NCBI GenBank assembly: GCA_963575745.1
Contig: CAUYUJ010001436.1
Location: forward strand, 345,911-409,910
Reading direction: 5' to 3'
Source: Prorocentrum cordatum
Lineage: Eukaryota > Sar > Dinophyceae > Prorocentrales > Prorocentraceae
DNA: 64,000 bases
The position numbers were made by a program, and so were the translations under genes. The notes beneath the pieces were generated by a model, which searched no databases, was not told the origin of the DNA, and worked only from the letters and a program-made list of their open reading frames with translations. How positions within the stretch are numbered: the stretch's first letter is position 1; every line of letters starts with the position of its first letter. This document shows positions 50,837 to 61,014 of this stretch, one piece after another.

Positions 50837-50981
50837 TTAGGTCGGGCAGGTCCTCCTGCAGGGGGATTTTGGACGAATGATAAAATAGCCCAAACTTATA
50901 CCCCTAAAACAATCAGGAATAGTAGAAAAAGCGTCCCCGACTATTTTTCCCCTGATTTAGAATTCTACAGGCCCCACTTAG
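50837..50981. mobile_element. AGTCGGGCC-ended MITE, copy 4, with 8-bp duplication
   Basis: Starts TTAGGTCGGGCAGGTCCTCC and ends TCTACAGGCCCCACTTAG. Flanked by TTCTTGCC at 50829-50836 and again at 50982-50989, a perfect 8-bp target duplication. The middle is AT-rich with CGACTATTTTTCCCC. Confidence 0.8.
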
Positions 50982-50989
50982 TTCTTGCC

Positions 50990-51383
50990 CAGGCCCTGCC
51001 TGAATCTCCGACGACATGATTGTTGTTCCGATCCGGGCAGATCCCCTCGCTTTCGGCTTCCCGGGGCCTTTATCGGGCCCAAGAACTAACAAAAAGGGGC
51101 CCAGGGGGCAAAACTATCCGCCGGGAATCGGGAACTTTGTGCCGCGGACCGAAACAATCATACCGGGAAGATGTCAGGGTTCCGGGAAGATGTCAGGGTT
51201 CCGCCCCCACGCGTCCCTCCCCTACTCGCTTTTCCCTGCGTTTGTCGCCCGCTGGTCGCCACGGGGCCCCCTTTCGGGCGGTAAGCACACGGTGTGCCCA
51301 CATGCGTGAGGCGTCAGCAGGAGGAGGAGCAGCAGCAGGAGGGGGAGAAGGGGGAGGAGGCGGAGGAGGGATCATCACGACAT
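50990..51383. other. no supported gene
   Basis: It contains a direct duplication (GGGAAGATGTCAGGGTTCCG twice at 51165-51200) and a GGA-rich run at 51318-51370. Confidence 0.35.
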
Positions 51384-53705
51384 CCAGCATCATAAGATCA
51401 TGCCAATACCATGGAACGAGCTGACCGACGACATTGTAAAACAACGAGTGCGACTGTAGTGCGCATACTACACAAGGACGGCTCCGAGCGAGATTTGTTG
51501 GAGACTCTACGCAAGACTTGCAACACATAAATTACAACACGCTACGACTTCGCGGTTTACGAAAAGAGTGCCTCTAGCCCGTATACCAGGATACGACCGC
51601 CAACCAGTTCACTAGCTCAGTGACCAACACCAACATTGACACTGTCTCAGAGCTGCTCTCATTGACCAACCTTCTGGCAGACTCATTGCACACCTCTGGA
51701 GCAACAAAGCTCCGCCCACCATGGGCTACACTGATCATAGACAGAACGCACCGGCACATCACACTACCCACGACGTACGAGCAGCCGCAATACGTTGAAG
51801 TGCATACGGCCCCTGACCTCATCATACAGCAGATCAGTGAATGGAAAGGTATAATGATACAGACTCTACCACCGAAACAGTACAACATGCCACGGATCTA
51901 ATTCAAGCTACTAGCCCAAGATTGGCGAAGAGCACGTCTACTACAAGGCCCAACTACCAGAACTACGCCAAGCAGAACAGACGCAATACGAGTTCCAAGG
52001 CATCCTACGGAAGCGATGCGCGGGACAATTCCCTCCCAAGCCACCTAGTCAACTACTACCATACATCAACTTCCGACCTCCGAGACAACATCACGGCCAC
52101 ACCCAGCAACCAACGCCAACACCATCAATCCCACCACCCCAGCCTAAAATGCCAGCACCACCACTTCAACCCAACACTTCACTACCAATACCCAAAGCGC
52201 CAGCACCAGCACCAGCACCAAACAAACATTCATGGCACGTCGCCAACTACGACAGCCAACTACGACAGTCCAAGGCCATCACCATCTACCCTCCTACCAC
52301 CACCCAACATGTCTGCACCAACACCCACCGATGACCCCTGGCATAAAGACGCCTACGACAGCGACTGCGACAACGAAGGATCACCACCGTTTACCCTCAC
52401 ATCGCTACCATGGCATCCACAGCATGACATCCACTGATCACCTGGATGGACAGCATACTGCGCCATGGAAGACGACAACTTCGACTGCGTGATGCACTAC
52501 AACAAGCAAGACAACGCCTGCACGTACAAGTTCCCCAAAGACCACCACCTCCTCGGCGATAAGTGGCACAGACACCTCGACACATTCAACAAATAACACT
52601 TCACCCTCTTAACTATCCATACGTGATCCCACATCCACCGCTACGACCAGACCAGCGCACATTTCCGCCATCGCACTTCAAGGAGCCCCCAACCGAACCA
52701 ACACAACGACTCATCCTCAAACATGCGACGAACATTGACCACGACCTACCACCATCAAGACAACGGTACGAACTTGCGCCCAGCATGATACTGGGACTTC
52801 CATATCGACGTAGCATTGGCCAACCATTCCATCCACGACAAGCTCATACGTCACGAAGCAGTCCCTAGCATCAGATCCACAACGAAGCCCGCAACGGTAT
52901 CGCAGTTGCTTACCACTTTCCTTAAGCAGGAGATTGGGCAATTGACCTACGAAAGACAACAGCAACACGGGACACATTCAGCTGCACTTACGAGCCGCCA
53001 ACGCAGCCCACACCAGACAGCACAAGCACCCCCCTACTTCAAGTTCATGTATCTGCAACGTGGTTCCCAGATCAACAGCCTTACAACAAACACAACATCA
53101 AGCCAAACACCTAGCTTCACCACCAGAAACGGGAACTCACGACATGCCAATCGACGCCACGACTCCAGCCAGTCCAGACCGACGCCCCAAACCAACATAC
53201 AGACCATCTTCAGCAGCATCCACCGCCACCATCCAAGCTCAGGATACCTGTACTCTGCCCCCCGCCTGGTACATCGACGGCCAACTTCGGATGGCTAGCC
53301 GGCGTTCCACGGACACAACAAACGCCACAAGCACAGAAAACCAGTACAGCCTTCCTTCACACCAAACGCACCACCACCTACGAAACATGGCCGAACGGGA
53401 TCGACTCCAGCACCGACAGATGGCAATCAAATAGACAACATAAACGGCTAGGACGAACCAACTCTGACAGACAACCTCAGCAGAATTCGAGAACACCAGC
53501 GGCAGTACGAGCAGTACCTTGCAAATGTGCAGGAGCGCATTGACGACGCCGCACTACCACCACGCAGCGCAGCACCGACCGGCAGGCCCAAGTACTCGTC
53601 TGCGCCGTTGTACCCATGGCCTCACACCCTGCATGGAGCCTTGCGGGGCACACCTGGGGGACGGCACAGGAGCTACAACGTCGTTGTCAAGCGTGCCTGC
53701 TGAGT
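51384..53705 (+). pseudogene. AC-rich decayed coding island
   Basis: Protein-like blocks follow one another on the plus strand in changing frames. They are: NQFTSSVTNTNIDTVSELLS with RHITLPTTYEQPQYVEVHTA (51595-51900); VYYKAQLPELRQAEQTQYEF with GILRKRCAGQFPPKPP (51935-52060); DDPWHKDAYDSDCDNEG, an in-frame TGA, then WTAYCAMEDDNFDCVMHYNK with FPKDHHLLGDKWHRHLDTFN (52330-52596); YWDFHIDVALANHSIHDKLI (52790-52870); and DNLSRIREHQRQYEQYLANV with QERIDDAALPPRSAAPTGRP (53475-53700). The plus strand is markedly poor in G, unlike its surroundings. It looks like one long gene broken by indels and stops, perhaps a gag-like or other mobile-element gene. I could not name a family. Confidence 0.45.
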
Positions 53706-53891
53706 CTGACATGCCTGCCTCACCCTCACTTGCTGATCACTGACTGGCGGGGCGGGGGGGATTAGTTCCCAACCATCCTGTGGTGTTGGTGGTGTTGGGC
53801 CTCGCGCCGCCTCTCCTCCCCTTCTTCTCCCGCCTCTCCCTCCTCCGCCCTCCTCCCTCCGCCGCCCCCCCCTCCACGTTGGCACGCTTCT

Positions 53892-54985
53892 CACACGCTT
53901 CGTGGCAAAAGGAGCTCCACCCAAGGCCACAGGGGCATGGTTCGCATGCTCCCTCCTCCACGTTGGCAAACCCCTTACGCGCTTCGTGCCCCATAGGGAA
54001 CTCCACCGAACGGCCGCAGTGGCTGCGTTCGCATGCCGCCCCCCCCCCTTTGGCACAACCCTCACACGCTTCGTGCCCCCACAGGGGTCCACCGAAGGCC
54101 CAAGTGGCAGGGTTCGCATGCCGCCCTCCCCCCCCCCACTTTGGCACACCCCTCACATGCTTCGTGGCCCCATAGGGAGTTCCATCGAAGGCCCTGGTGG
54201 CAGGGTTTGCATGCCGCCCCCCCTCCACTTTGGCATCCCCCTCACACTCGTCGTGACCCCAAAGGGAGCTCCACCGAGGATCCCAGTGGCAGGGCTCGCA
54301 TGCCTCCCCCCCTCCACTTTGGCACAACCCTCACACGCTTCGTGGCCCCACAGGAAGCTCCACAGAAGGTCCTAATGGCAAGGTTCGCATGGCGTCCCCG
54401 CCAAATTCCGGCACAGCCATCGTACGCTTCGTAGCCCCATAGGGAAGTCCACTGAAGAGCCGCAGTGGCTGCGTTCGCAGGCCGCCCCCCCCCAACTTTG
54501 GCGCGACCCTCACACGCTTCGTGGCCCCATGGGGAGCCTTGCGGACGGCCCTAGTGGCAAGGGTCCCATGGCGGCACCCCAGATTTCGGCACACCCCTCG
54601 CACGTTTCGTGACCCCATCGAGAGCTTCACTCGAGGCCACGGTGGCAAGGTTCGCATGCCGCCCCGCCCCATTTCGGCGCACCTCTCGCACGTTTCGTGG
54701 CCTCAGAATGCCCCAGTGGCAGGGTTCGCGTGGTGGCCCCGCCCCAATTCGGCACCCCGCTCACACGTTCTTGGCCCCACGTTGAGCTCCACCGAGGGCT
54801 CCAATGGTAAGGTTCGCATGGCGGCCCTGCCCCATTCCGGCACAACCCTCACACTCTTCGTGGCCCCACAGGAAGCTCCACTGAAGGTCCCAGTGGCAAG
54901 GTTCGCATGGCGTCCCCGCCAAATTTCGGCACACCCCTCACACGTTTCGTGGCCCCATAGGGAGCTCCACCGAAAGCTGTATTCA
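53892..54985. repeat. satellite, 13 units of about 88 bp
   Basis: The landmark CACACGCTTCGTGGCCCCA recurs at 53896, 53980, 54067, 54158, 54247, 54336, 54425, 54515, 54603, 54691, 54766, 54854 and 54943 (spacing 84-91, once 75). Each unit holds GGGAGCTCCACCGAAGG, CAGTGGCAGGGTTCGCATG and TTTGGCACA. Long minus frames across it (KRVRGVPKWGG) are repeat artefacts. Confidence 0.95.
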
Positions 54986-55104
54986 GAACGTGGTACCCGC
55001 AATTGTAGATGGTTGGGCCCTTCGCCAGGATAGCTATTTTTGCGTACGGCACTCACACTGTCCTCCAACGGGTCTCTGAGCATGGGCTCTCCCCGTACCC
55101 TGGC

Positions 55105-55295
55105 GGCACTGCTTTGCAGCAGGCAGTGCAATTATGCAACACGATCGTACGTTCGCACTGCATTTCAGGCAACACAATCTAATGTTCCGCTCTTGCAGCA
55201 CTATCTTATGTTCGTACCCTTATGTCCGCAATATCTTGCAATGTGCTTTGCAGCAGGCACTGCTTTGCAGCACTATCTTACGCTCGTGCCTTTCT
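55105..55295. repeat. local tandem repeat, TGCTTTGCAGCA
   Basis: Two to four degenerate units containing CTGCTTTGCAGCAGGCA, TTGCAGCACTATCTTA and GTTCGTACC. Confidence 0.65.
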
Positions 55296-57000
55296 CAATC
55301 CTACATGGGGCCAGAAGAATGCTCCTCAGTGGCCAAGCACACCACAGTTCTCCCTTCCCCACGGGCTACACACAGTTTATAACAACCATCAATATCACTA
55401 TGTTGTGCGACGAGAGGACTACGAGAGTCGGCTACTAGCTGCCCTTCTCTTGCGAGCGAGCACTTTCAGAATTACAAGCTCGCCTGCTCAAGCCCGCCTT
55501 GACACGATTTCTGCCAGCGCCGACCATGCTACTCATGCTGGAGGGTGATTCGTTTGAGGATGGGGGGACGGGATCCCAGCTGGCATGCTGGCACTTTTAG
55601 TGCTGCCGCAGAGTGCAAGAGAAAATGCATCGCCCACTGCACTCAAAAATGTAGGTCGGGGTGCATCGGCCGCTGCATGTTTCGCCCAATCCTCTCACTT
55701 TAATCCTGCATGCTCTCTCTGCTCGCTGTGCCGCTACTCCGCTCGCCAGTCCGCCCATCTTTCTTTCCTTCTGTAGGGCGCGACATTTCTGCAGCGGCAG
55801 CCATACATTGAAGACGAGGCCTTCTGGCCAAGATCACGCTCTTCGCCTGGAGATTGGAGGTGGAGCATGCTGGGGGGGGGGCAAAGGTTCTCTCACGGGC
55901 GCATACCTCCAGACTGACAGGCTGACCCGCCCAGGCCGGCCTTGGCGCCCACTTTGCCGCCAGCACCGACCACGCTACCCACACTGGAGGGGGCAGGGCG
56001 CTTGAGGTGCTTTTTTTGGGGAGGAGGCACGGCACCCGTTCTCTCCCCCCCCCCCTTGAGTCTCTGTGGGCAGGCCCTCCCCGCACCCCCGGGGACCCCG
56101 CACCACCCAGGGCAAGGCGACGCGCTGCGGCACTCCTCGGCCCACCCCTCCCCGCACGGGTCCACGCGCGCTGCTCCCCTGGCTGCCCCGGGGCGCTCCC
56201 CCGCTTGCACGGCACTGCTGGGGGCATCCCCAAACACGCCTACACCGGCTCCGATGCCAGCAACCCAGGGCGCTTCTACTGCCGCAGGCCGCACTTGCAT
56301 ATCTTGCCCGCGTGCGGCACCAGCTTACCCCTCGGAGGGACGGGCATGCCCTGGGGCAGGGGGAGGGAGCAACAGTGAAAGCAATGGCCATGCTGGCCTT
56401 CGGCAGAGGGGCGCCGGCCCAACTGTGGGCCGCCGAGTGCCAGAGGCTCGTTCCCTCGCACCTTGCACGGTAGGCCTACGTTTCGTCTCACGTCTCGAGC
56501 TAGCCTATGGTACAGCGCCAGCCGACGCTGAACTTCCATTCTTTGACAGACGTGCAATACACTGCCATACGATGTGCCTACACAATCCGACAGTGCCAGC
56601 CTTCACTTACAGTTCCAACAACAACATTTTTTGTCACCTATAGAGTCAATAACTCGACCATTCTTATACTTCGCCGACGAGTTCAATAACAGGCCAGCCA
56701 ACATTGATTGCGCTAGCCTCACCATCAGCCCGCAACACAGCCAACTCCATTCCATTCCGAGCCTGCTATCGCACAAGCCAATCTGACCTAATGGGGGCCA
56801 GGGTAGGGGCATTCATCGGGGGAGTGTTCTGAGAAGTGGGTGCCACACTGCGCTTGTGCCTGCTCGGGCTCTATTGCAGCAATCTTGCTTTGCAAACTGG
56901 TTTGAAACGCCACTGGGAGCAGTCACCGGTCGGTCACTCTTTGCCCTGCCTGACTTCTTTCCGCACCGACCTGCGACCTTAGTTTGTCGCAACGGTGACT
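55296..57000. other. no supported gene; one local duplication
   Basis: GCCAGCGCCGACCATGCTAC, TCATGCTGGAGGG (55513) and GCCAGCACCGACCACGCTAC, CCACACTGGAGGG (55961) are a diverged duplication that continues for about 60 bp. Frames on both strands lack motifs. Confidence 0.4.
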
Positions 57001-57258
57001 TTCAATCGGCTCGCGTCTTTTTCCACACAAGAGCGCTACAGGCCGTGCTCCTCGAGTTTGCCAGACGAAGAAGGAGAGATAATCGGGGGATCACGGCATG
57101 AGGAGGCGGCGGCTCAGGACGAGGCAGCGGAAGAGGGCGAGGACGAACAACAAGAAGGAGGGCGATGCACGCGAGAAGAGGAAGAGGAGGGGGAGGATGT
57201 GGAGGGCGAGTGCGCATGGGGGAGGGAGGTGGCACAGAGCGGCTGCCCGGACGTGCAC
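57001..57258. other. likely intron of the membrane-protein gene
   Basis: GAG-rich on the plus strand. It follows the putative donor at 57258 on the minus strand. No other feature. Confidence 0.35.
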
Positions 57259-58246
57259 CCCGCGAAGCGAGAGGCATGAACCACCAGACGCGGTCCGCAA
57301 AGGTCTGGGCGCCCCTGCGCGACATCGGGGAGGTGACGCGCATGCCTATGGCCAGGGCGGTGTACGCCAGCGGCGAGAAGGCGAGCAGGGCGATGCCGGC
57401 CAGGAGGCACGGGTCGCCCAGGCTCTGCACGACGAAGGCCGAGAACGACCAGATCAGGGGCACGTAGAGCAGGGGCATGATGACGATGAAGACTCCGGGG
57501 AGGTAGGACTCAGGAATCATGACCTTTATTCGTATTGCTGCCTCCAGAAGCCCGGGTGCTATGGAGAGGGCCAGGGGCATCAGTGCCCTGAACGACAAAA
57601 TGCTCGACGTGGTGCCAACAAGCCCTCTTGCGGCGTTCCGCACCCATGGCACGTCGACGATCTCCCTCATGGAACTCAAAGGGTTATCCCTCACGTCCTC
57701 GACCTGAGTACTGTTGATCAGCCTGCACAGCCTCTGTTTGTTGGCACCGACCAACTGGGTGGCATCATCTCCGATCCCAACCTCGTTGGTGACCACTTGG
57801 CACTCTTCCGCTCCCTTTTTAAGGGTCTCGCTCCACGGAAACCATCGTGACGCAGATGTTACCTTCCCGCACCACCAGAGTGTATTCTGGTGCACACTAG
57901 ACCATGTGCTGTCCACTTTGTCTTCCATGGCATGATCGTTACAACTGATCCCGGCCACTTTAGATAGAGTGTCCATCCTTCCCGAGATGTTGTAATGCTG
58001 ATTTGTGACTTTGAGGAATTCCGTAAATTGCTGGTCAATCGGGGCCCAATGAATCAAGACAGGGGTGGGAAGGAGAGAGCGCATGAACGGCGCGCCAAAG
58101 GTCACGAGCCATGCCAACGTCACGAGGCGGTTGCTACGAGGCCAATCGGCCCAGCACACCGCGGCTTGTATAAGAAGCAGACTGGCGACAAACTTTGCGG
58201 CTGTGAGGAACATCAGCTTCATCAACTCGACCTTGGACAATTCCTC
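57259..58246 (-). CDS. large exon of a multi-pass membrane protein
   Basis: About 325 residues are clearly coding. Likely membrane segments in order: LMFLTAAKFVASLLLIQAAV (about residue 10-30), LVTLAWLVTFGAPFMRSLLP (40-60), ILSFRALMPLALSIAPGLLE (220-240), PGVFIVIMPLLYVPLIWSFS (255-275) and LLAGIALLAFSPLAYTALAI (290-310). Between the second and third lies a soluble, Cys/Trp-containing domain (QNTLWWCGKVTSASRWFPWS, LVGANKQRLCRLINSTQVED, VRDNPLSSMREIVDVPWVRN). To my recollection this layout occurs in conserved dinoflagellate membrane proteins of unknown function. An in-frame stop at 58247 limits the 5' side; the first ATG is at 58222, but an acceptor (CTGAGAG) at about 58247 makes an internal exon more likely. 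The 3' edge is a putative donor, CGGG before GTGCAC. Confidence 0.8.
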
Positions 58247-58380
58247 TCAGCGGGCGAAGAGCAATACAACACGGAACGCATCGCGGTGAAGAATGCCCGA
58301 CCCAGGAAGGGCGGCAACCCTCATGCTGTTACCCTTGATCATAACTTAGAAACTGTCGGACCCCCCTAAACATTCGGAAG
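58247..58380. other. 5' flank of the membrane-protein exon
   Basis: On the minus strand this is intron or 5' flank, with no second exon recognised. Confidence 0.3.
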
Positions 58381-58680
58381 CCCTCGAGGACCCTCCTCGT
58401 CTTCACCCCTCCGTCTCCTCCATCGCCGCCCCCTCTCCTCCCTCCTCCGCCTCCTCCCCCCAAGGTCACTGCAAGCTTCCAGAAGTCTCAGGATGCCCAG
58501 ATGAGGACCACCTAGGGCGGCCCCAAAAGGGCAACAACACCCCCAAACCTTGATCCTCGATCCTCCTTCTCCTCGGCTCCTCGTCTTCTTTTTCCTCCTC
58601 CTCCTCCTCCTCCTCTTTCTCCTCCTCCTCTTCCTCCTCCTCCTCCTCACCCTCCTCTTCCTCTCTGTTACCACCCCGCC
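58381..58680. repeat. CCT/CTC-rich tract with a unique island
   Basis: C+T-rich at 58381-58460 and 58560-58680, with unique sequence between. CTTGATCCTCGATCCTCC at 58548 recalls 35683 and 36498. Confidence 0.75.
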
Positions 58681-58980
58681 GCGGCGCTGTAGGCTCTGAA
58701 TGGGGTGTCCGTATGGCCCTCCGAATTCTCATCGGCATTTCATTCCGTGCGCGCAATTCAGTCAAAAGTTCCAACCCCCAGTTTCCGCGCTGCCTCGGGC
58801 AATGTCGCGTGGCATCCCTTCAGCCGCAAACAACGTAGGACACTTCAACTTTTCCCAACCACTCTGTGCTGTTGGGTCCTCGTTTTGAAATCACAGCGCC
58901 CCGCGTTACTCCTTCACGCTGCCCCCTCCCCTTCTGCACATCCCTGCCTCTAACCTCCTCCTCCTCCGCTTTTTTCTCCA
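58681..58980. other. no supported gene
   Basis: Unique sequence. Short plus frame (SALPRAMSRGIPSAANNVGH) without further support. Confidence 0.3.
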
Positions 58981-59286
58981 CCTCCTCCTCTTCCTCCTCC
59001 TCCTCCTCCTCATCATCAGCATCATCATCATCATCATCATCATCATAATCTTCACCACCGTCACCATGATCACCATCATCAGCATCATCAACAGCATCAA
59101 CATCAGCAACATCTTCACCATCGTCATCATCAGCACAAACACCGCCATCACAATCCTCACCATCATCATCAGCAGCATCATCATAGTCGTCGTCGTCGTC
59201 ATCATCATCATCATCACCATCGTTGTCATCATCATCATCATCATCAGCAGCATCAGTATCAGCATCAGCATCAGCATCAGCATCAG

Positions 59287-59319
<33 letters not shown>

Positions 59320-59405
59320 AACCACCATCATCATCCTGATAATGCTGATGATCATCATCACCACCATCATCATCAACATCAGCGCCGTCATCATCTTCAT
59401 CCCAA
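58981..59405. repeat. (CAT)n tract, about 400 bp
   Basis: CATCAT/CATCAG/CATCAC with ATAATC and GTCGTC interruptions. Antisense frames read poly-Asp or poly-Met. Confidence 0.95.
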
Positions 59406-59499
59406 GTATCACCTTGCTCCCAAGCCACATCTTCATCCAAAACCCGAATACTCATCGCCATCAGCACAACGCCTCGAGGCCGCCACGCCCCCCACACCA

Positions 59500-59625
59500 C
59501 TCACGCGTTCCGTGGCCACATCGAGAGAGCTCCACCGAAGGCTCCAGCAGAAGGGTCCGCGTGGCGGCCCTGCGCCCACATCGGCACACCCCTCACACGT
59601 TTCGCCGCCACGGCAGGCAGGAGAG
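59500..59625. repeat. isolated unit of the 88-bp satellite
   Basis: CACTCACGCGTTCCGTGGCC, GAGAGCTCCACCGAAGGCTC, GGGTCCGCGTGGCGGCCCTG, TCGGCACACCCCTCACACGT: one unit plus the start of the next, same orientation as 53.9-55.0 kb. Confidence 0.75.
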
Positions 59626-59627
59626 CC

Positions 59628-59850
59628 CAGAGTCGAATCGATGAGTCGAATCGGCGATCGAAACGAAGCGGATCGGCGGAAATCGGCAGCCACTTCGGGA
59701 GGAGTCGAATCGGCGGAAATCGGCAGAGTGGTGGGGCCTCATAAAGAAATCGGAGTCCAAATCGGAATCCGAAGCCGAATCGAATCGGAGTCGAAAGCCA
59801 TCGAAATCGAATCTAATCGAATCGGAGGAATCGAAGCGAGCTCTGCCTGA
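59628..59850. repeat. GAATCGG-rich dispersed repeat, uninterrupted copy
   Basis: Homologous to 4931-5345 without the 212-bp insertion. The empty site is GCAGAGTGGTGGGGCCTCAT at about 59723-59742. Confidence 0.8.
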
Positions 59851-60000
59851 AGGAGCTCCACTGGATTCCCCAGCGGCAGGGACCGCATTACTGGGGCCAC
59901 GCACTGACTCGGGGGCGCCCCGCACGTTTCGCGGCCCGGTCGAGATCTCAACGGAAGACCCCAGCGGCAGGGTCCACATGGCAGCCCCGCGCTCGTTTCT
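59851..60000. repeat. two diverged 88-bp satellite units
   Basis: GGAGCTCCACTGGATTCCCC, AGCGGCAGGGACCGCAT, then CGCACGTTTCGCGGCCCGG, CCCAGCGGCAGGGTCCACAT. Confidence 0.6.
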
Positions 60001-60681
60001 CAGAGCGTGAATTACCTACCCCGCTTTCGCTTCCAGCCAAAACCAAGCCGTACCACGCGCCTCCTCGTCGAGCGGCCTGACCAGTACAGGCCGCCATTTG
60101 GCATCCTTTTGGTATCTCTTGGAAGCGAGGGTGGTCAAAAGCGAGGTAGGTTTGTTTTCCCCCGAGTTGCGGCACCCCCAGCGCGCTTTTTCTTCCGCAA
60201 GGAGCTCCACCGAAAGCCCCAAACGGCAGGGTCCGCATGGCCGGCCCCGCGCCCCCTTTCGGCATCCCCCGCATCCCCCCTTCGGCGCTTTTTTTTCCGC
60301 AGGGAGCTCCACCGAAAAGCCCCAGCGGCAGGGCCCGCATGGCCGGCCCCTCCGCCCCTTCTCGGCATCCCCCCCGCACGCGCTTCCGGGGGAGCCTGCC
60401 CCTCGTGCGTCTCTCACTGGCGAGACGCGGCACTCGGCACCCGCATCTGGTGTGGCCCGTTGCCGATTTGAACTTCACAAGTACTAATACTGGCAACTTA
60501 AATTTAAACTTAACAAGTATAGGGGAAAAACAAACCTCGCTTCTGACCACCCTCGCTTCCCAGAGGTACCAAACGATGCCAAACTGCGGCCTGTGCTGGT
60601 CGGGCCGCTCGACGAGGAGGCGCGTGGCATGACTTGGTTTTGCCTGGAAGCGAAAGCGGGGTAGGTAATTCACGCCCTGAA
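60001..60681. mobile_element. 680-bp fold-back element with satellite units in its loop
   Basis: The left arm 60001-60165 (CAGAGCGTGAATTACCTACC, CCGCTTTCGCTTCCAG, GGAAGCGAGGGTGGTCAAAA, GCGAGGTAGGTTTG) is the inverse of the right arm 60521-60681. The loop holds three diverged 88-bp satellite units (GGAGCTCCACCGAAAGCCCC, GGCAGGGTCCGCATGGCCGG) and an AT-rich piece (CTTAAATTTAAACTTAACAA). No coding capacity is visible. Confidence 0.8.
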
Positions 60682-61014
60682 AGTACTGTACTGGCAACCT
60701 CTCGCTACTGTCTCAGGGGCTGAGGCGGTCCGCCGGACTTTCGGCTTGCAGCTGCCCGTGGACGTCCCGTCGCTGTCCCGTGGGCACCGCGTCCTCGCCC
60801 ACCGGGCACCCCACCGCCGCCCTGTGAGCGCCCCGTCGTCGCCACGTGGGCGCCCCGTTCTTTGTAACGTTTTGCATTCCGTTGCACGCTTTCGGCTGGA
60901 TTTCAACGCCTGTGTTGGTTTGCGTTCTCTGCGTTGCTCTGCGCTGCTCTGCGTCGTCTTGTGTTGTGGCTCCTGTGCCGTCTTTTCTCGCTTTTCCCAT
61001 AGGTCTTGTCCCCC
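60682..61014. other. no supported gene; degenerate GCTCTGC run
   Basis: At 60915-60965 there is a short run of CTGCGTTGCTCTGCGCTGC type, a smaller copy of the run at 62345-62560. Confidence 0.4.

Noticed and set aside
53737-54672. Minus-strand frames reading TKRVRGVPKWGG-type repeats
   Set aside because: They follow the 88-bp satellite and change frame with unit length.
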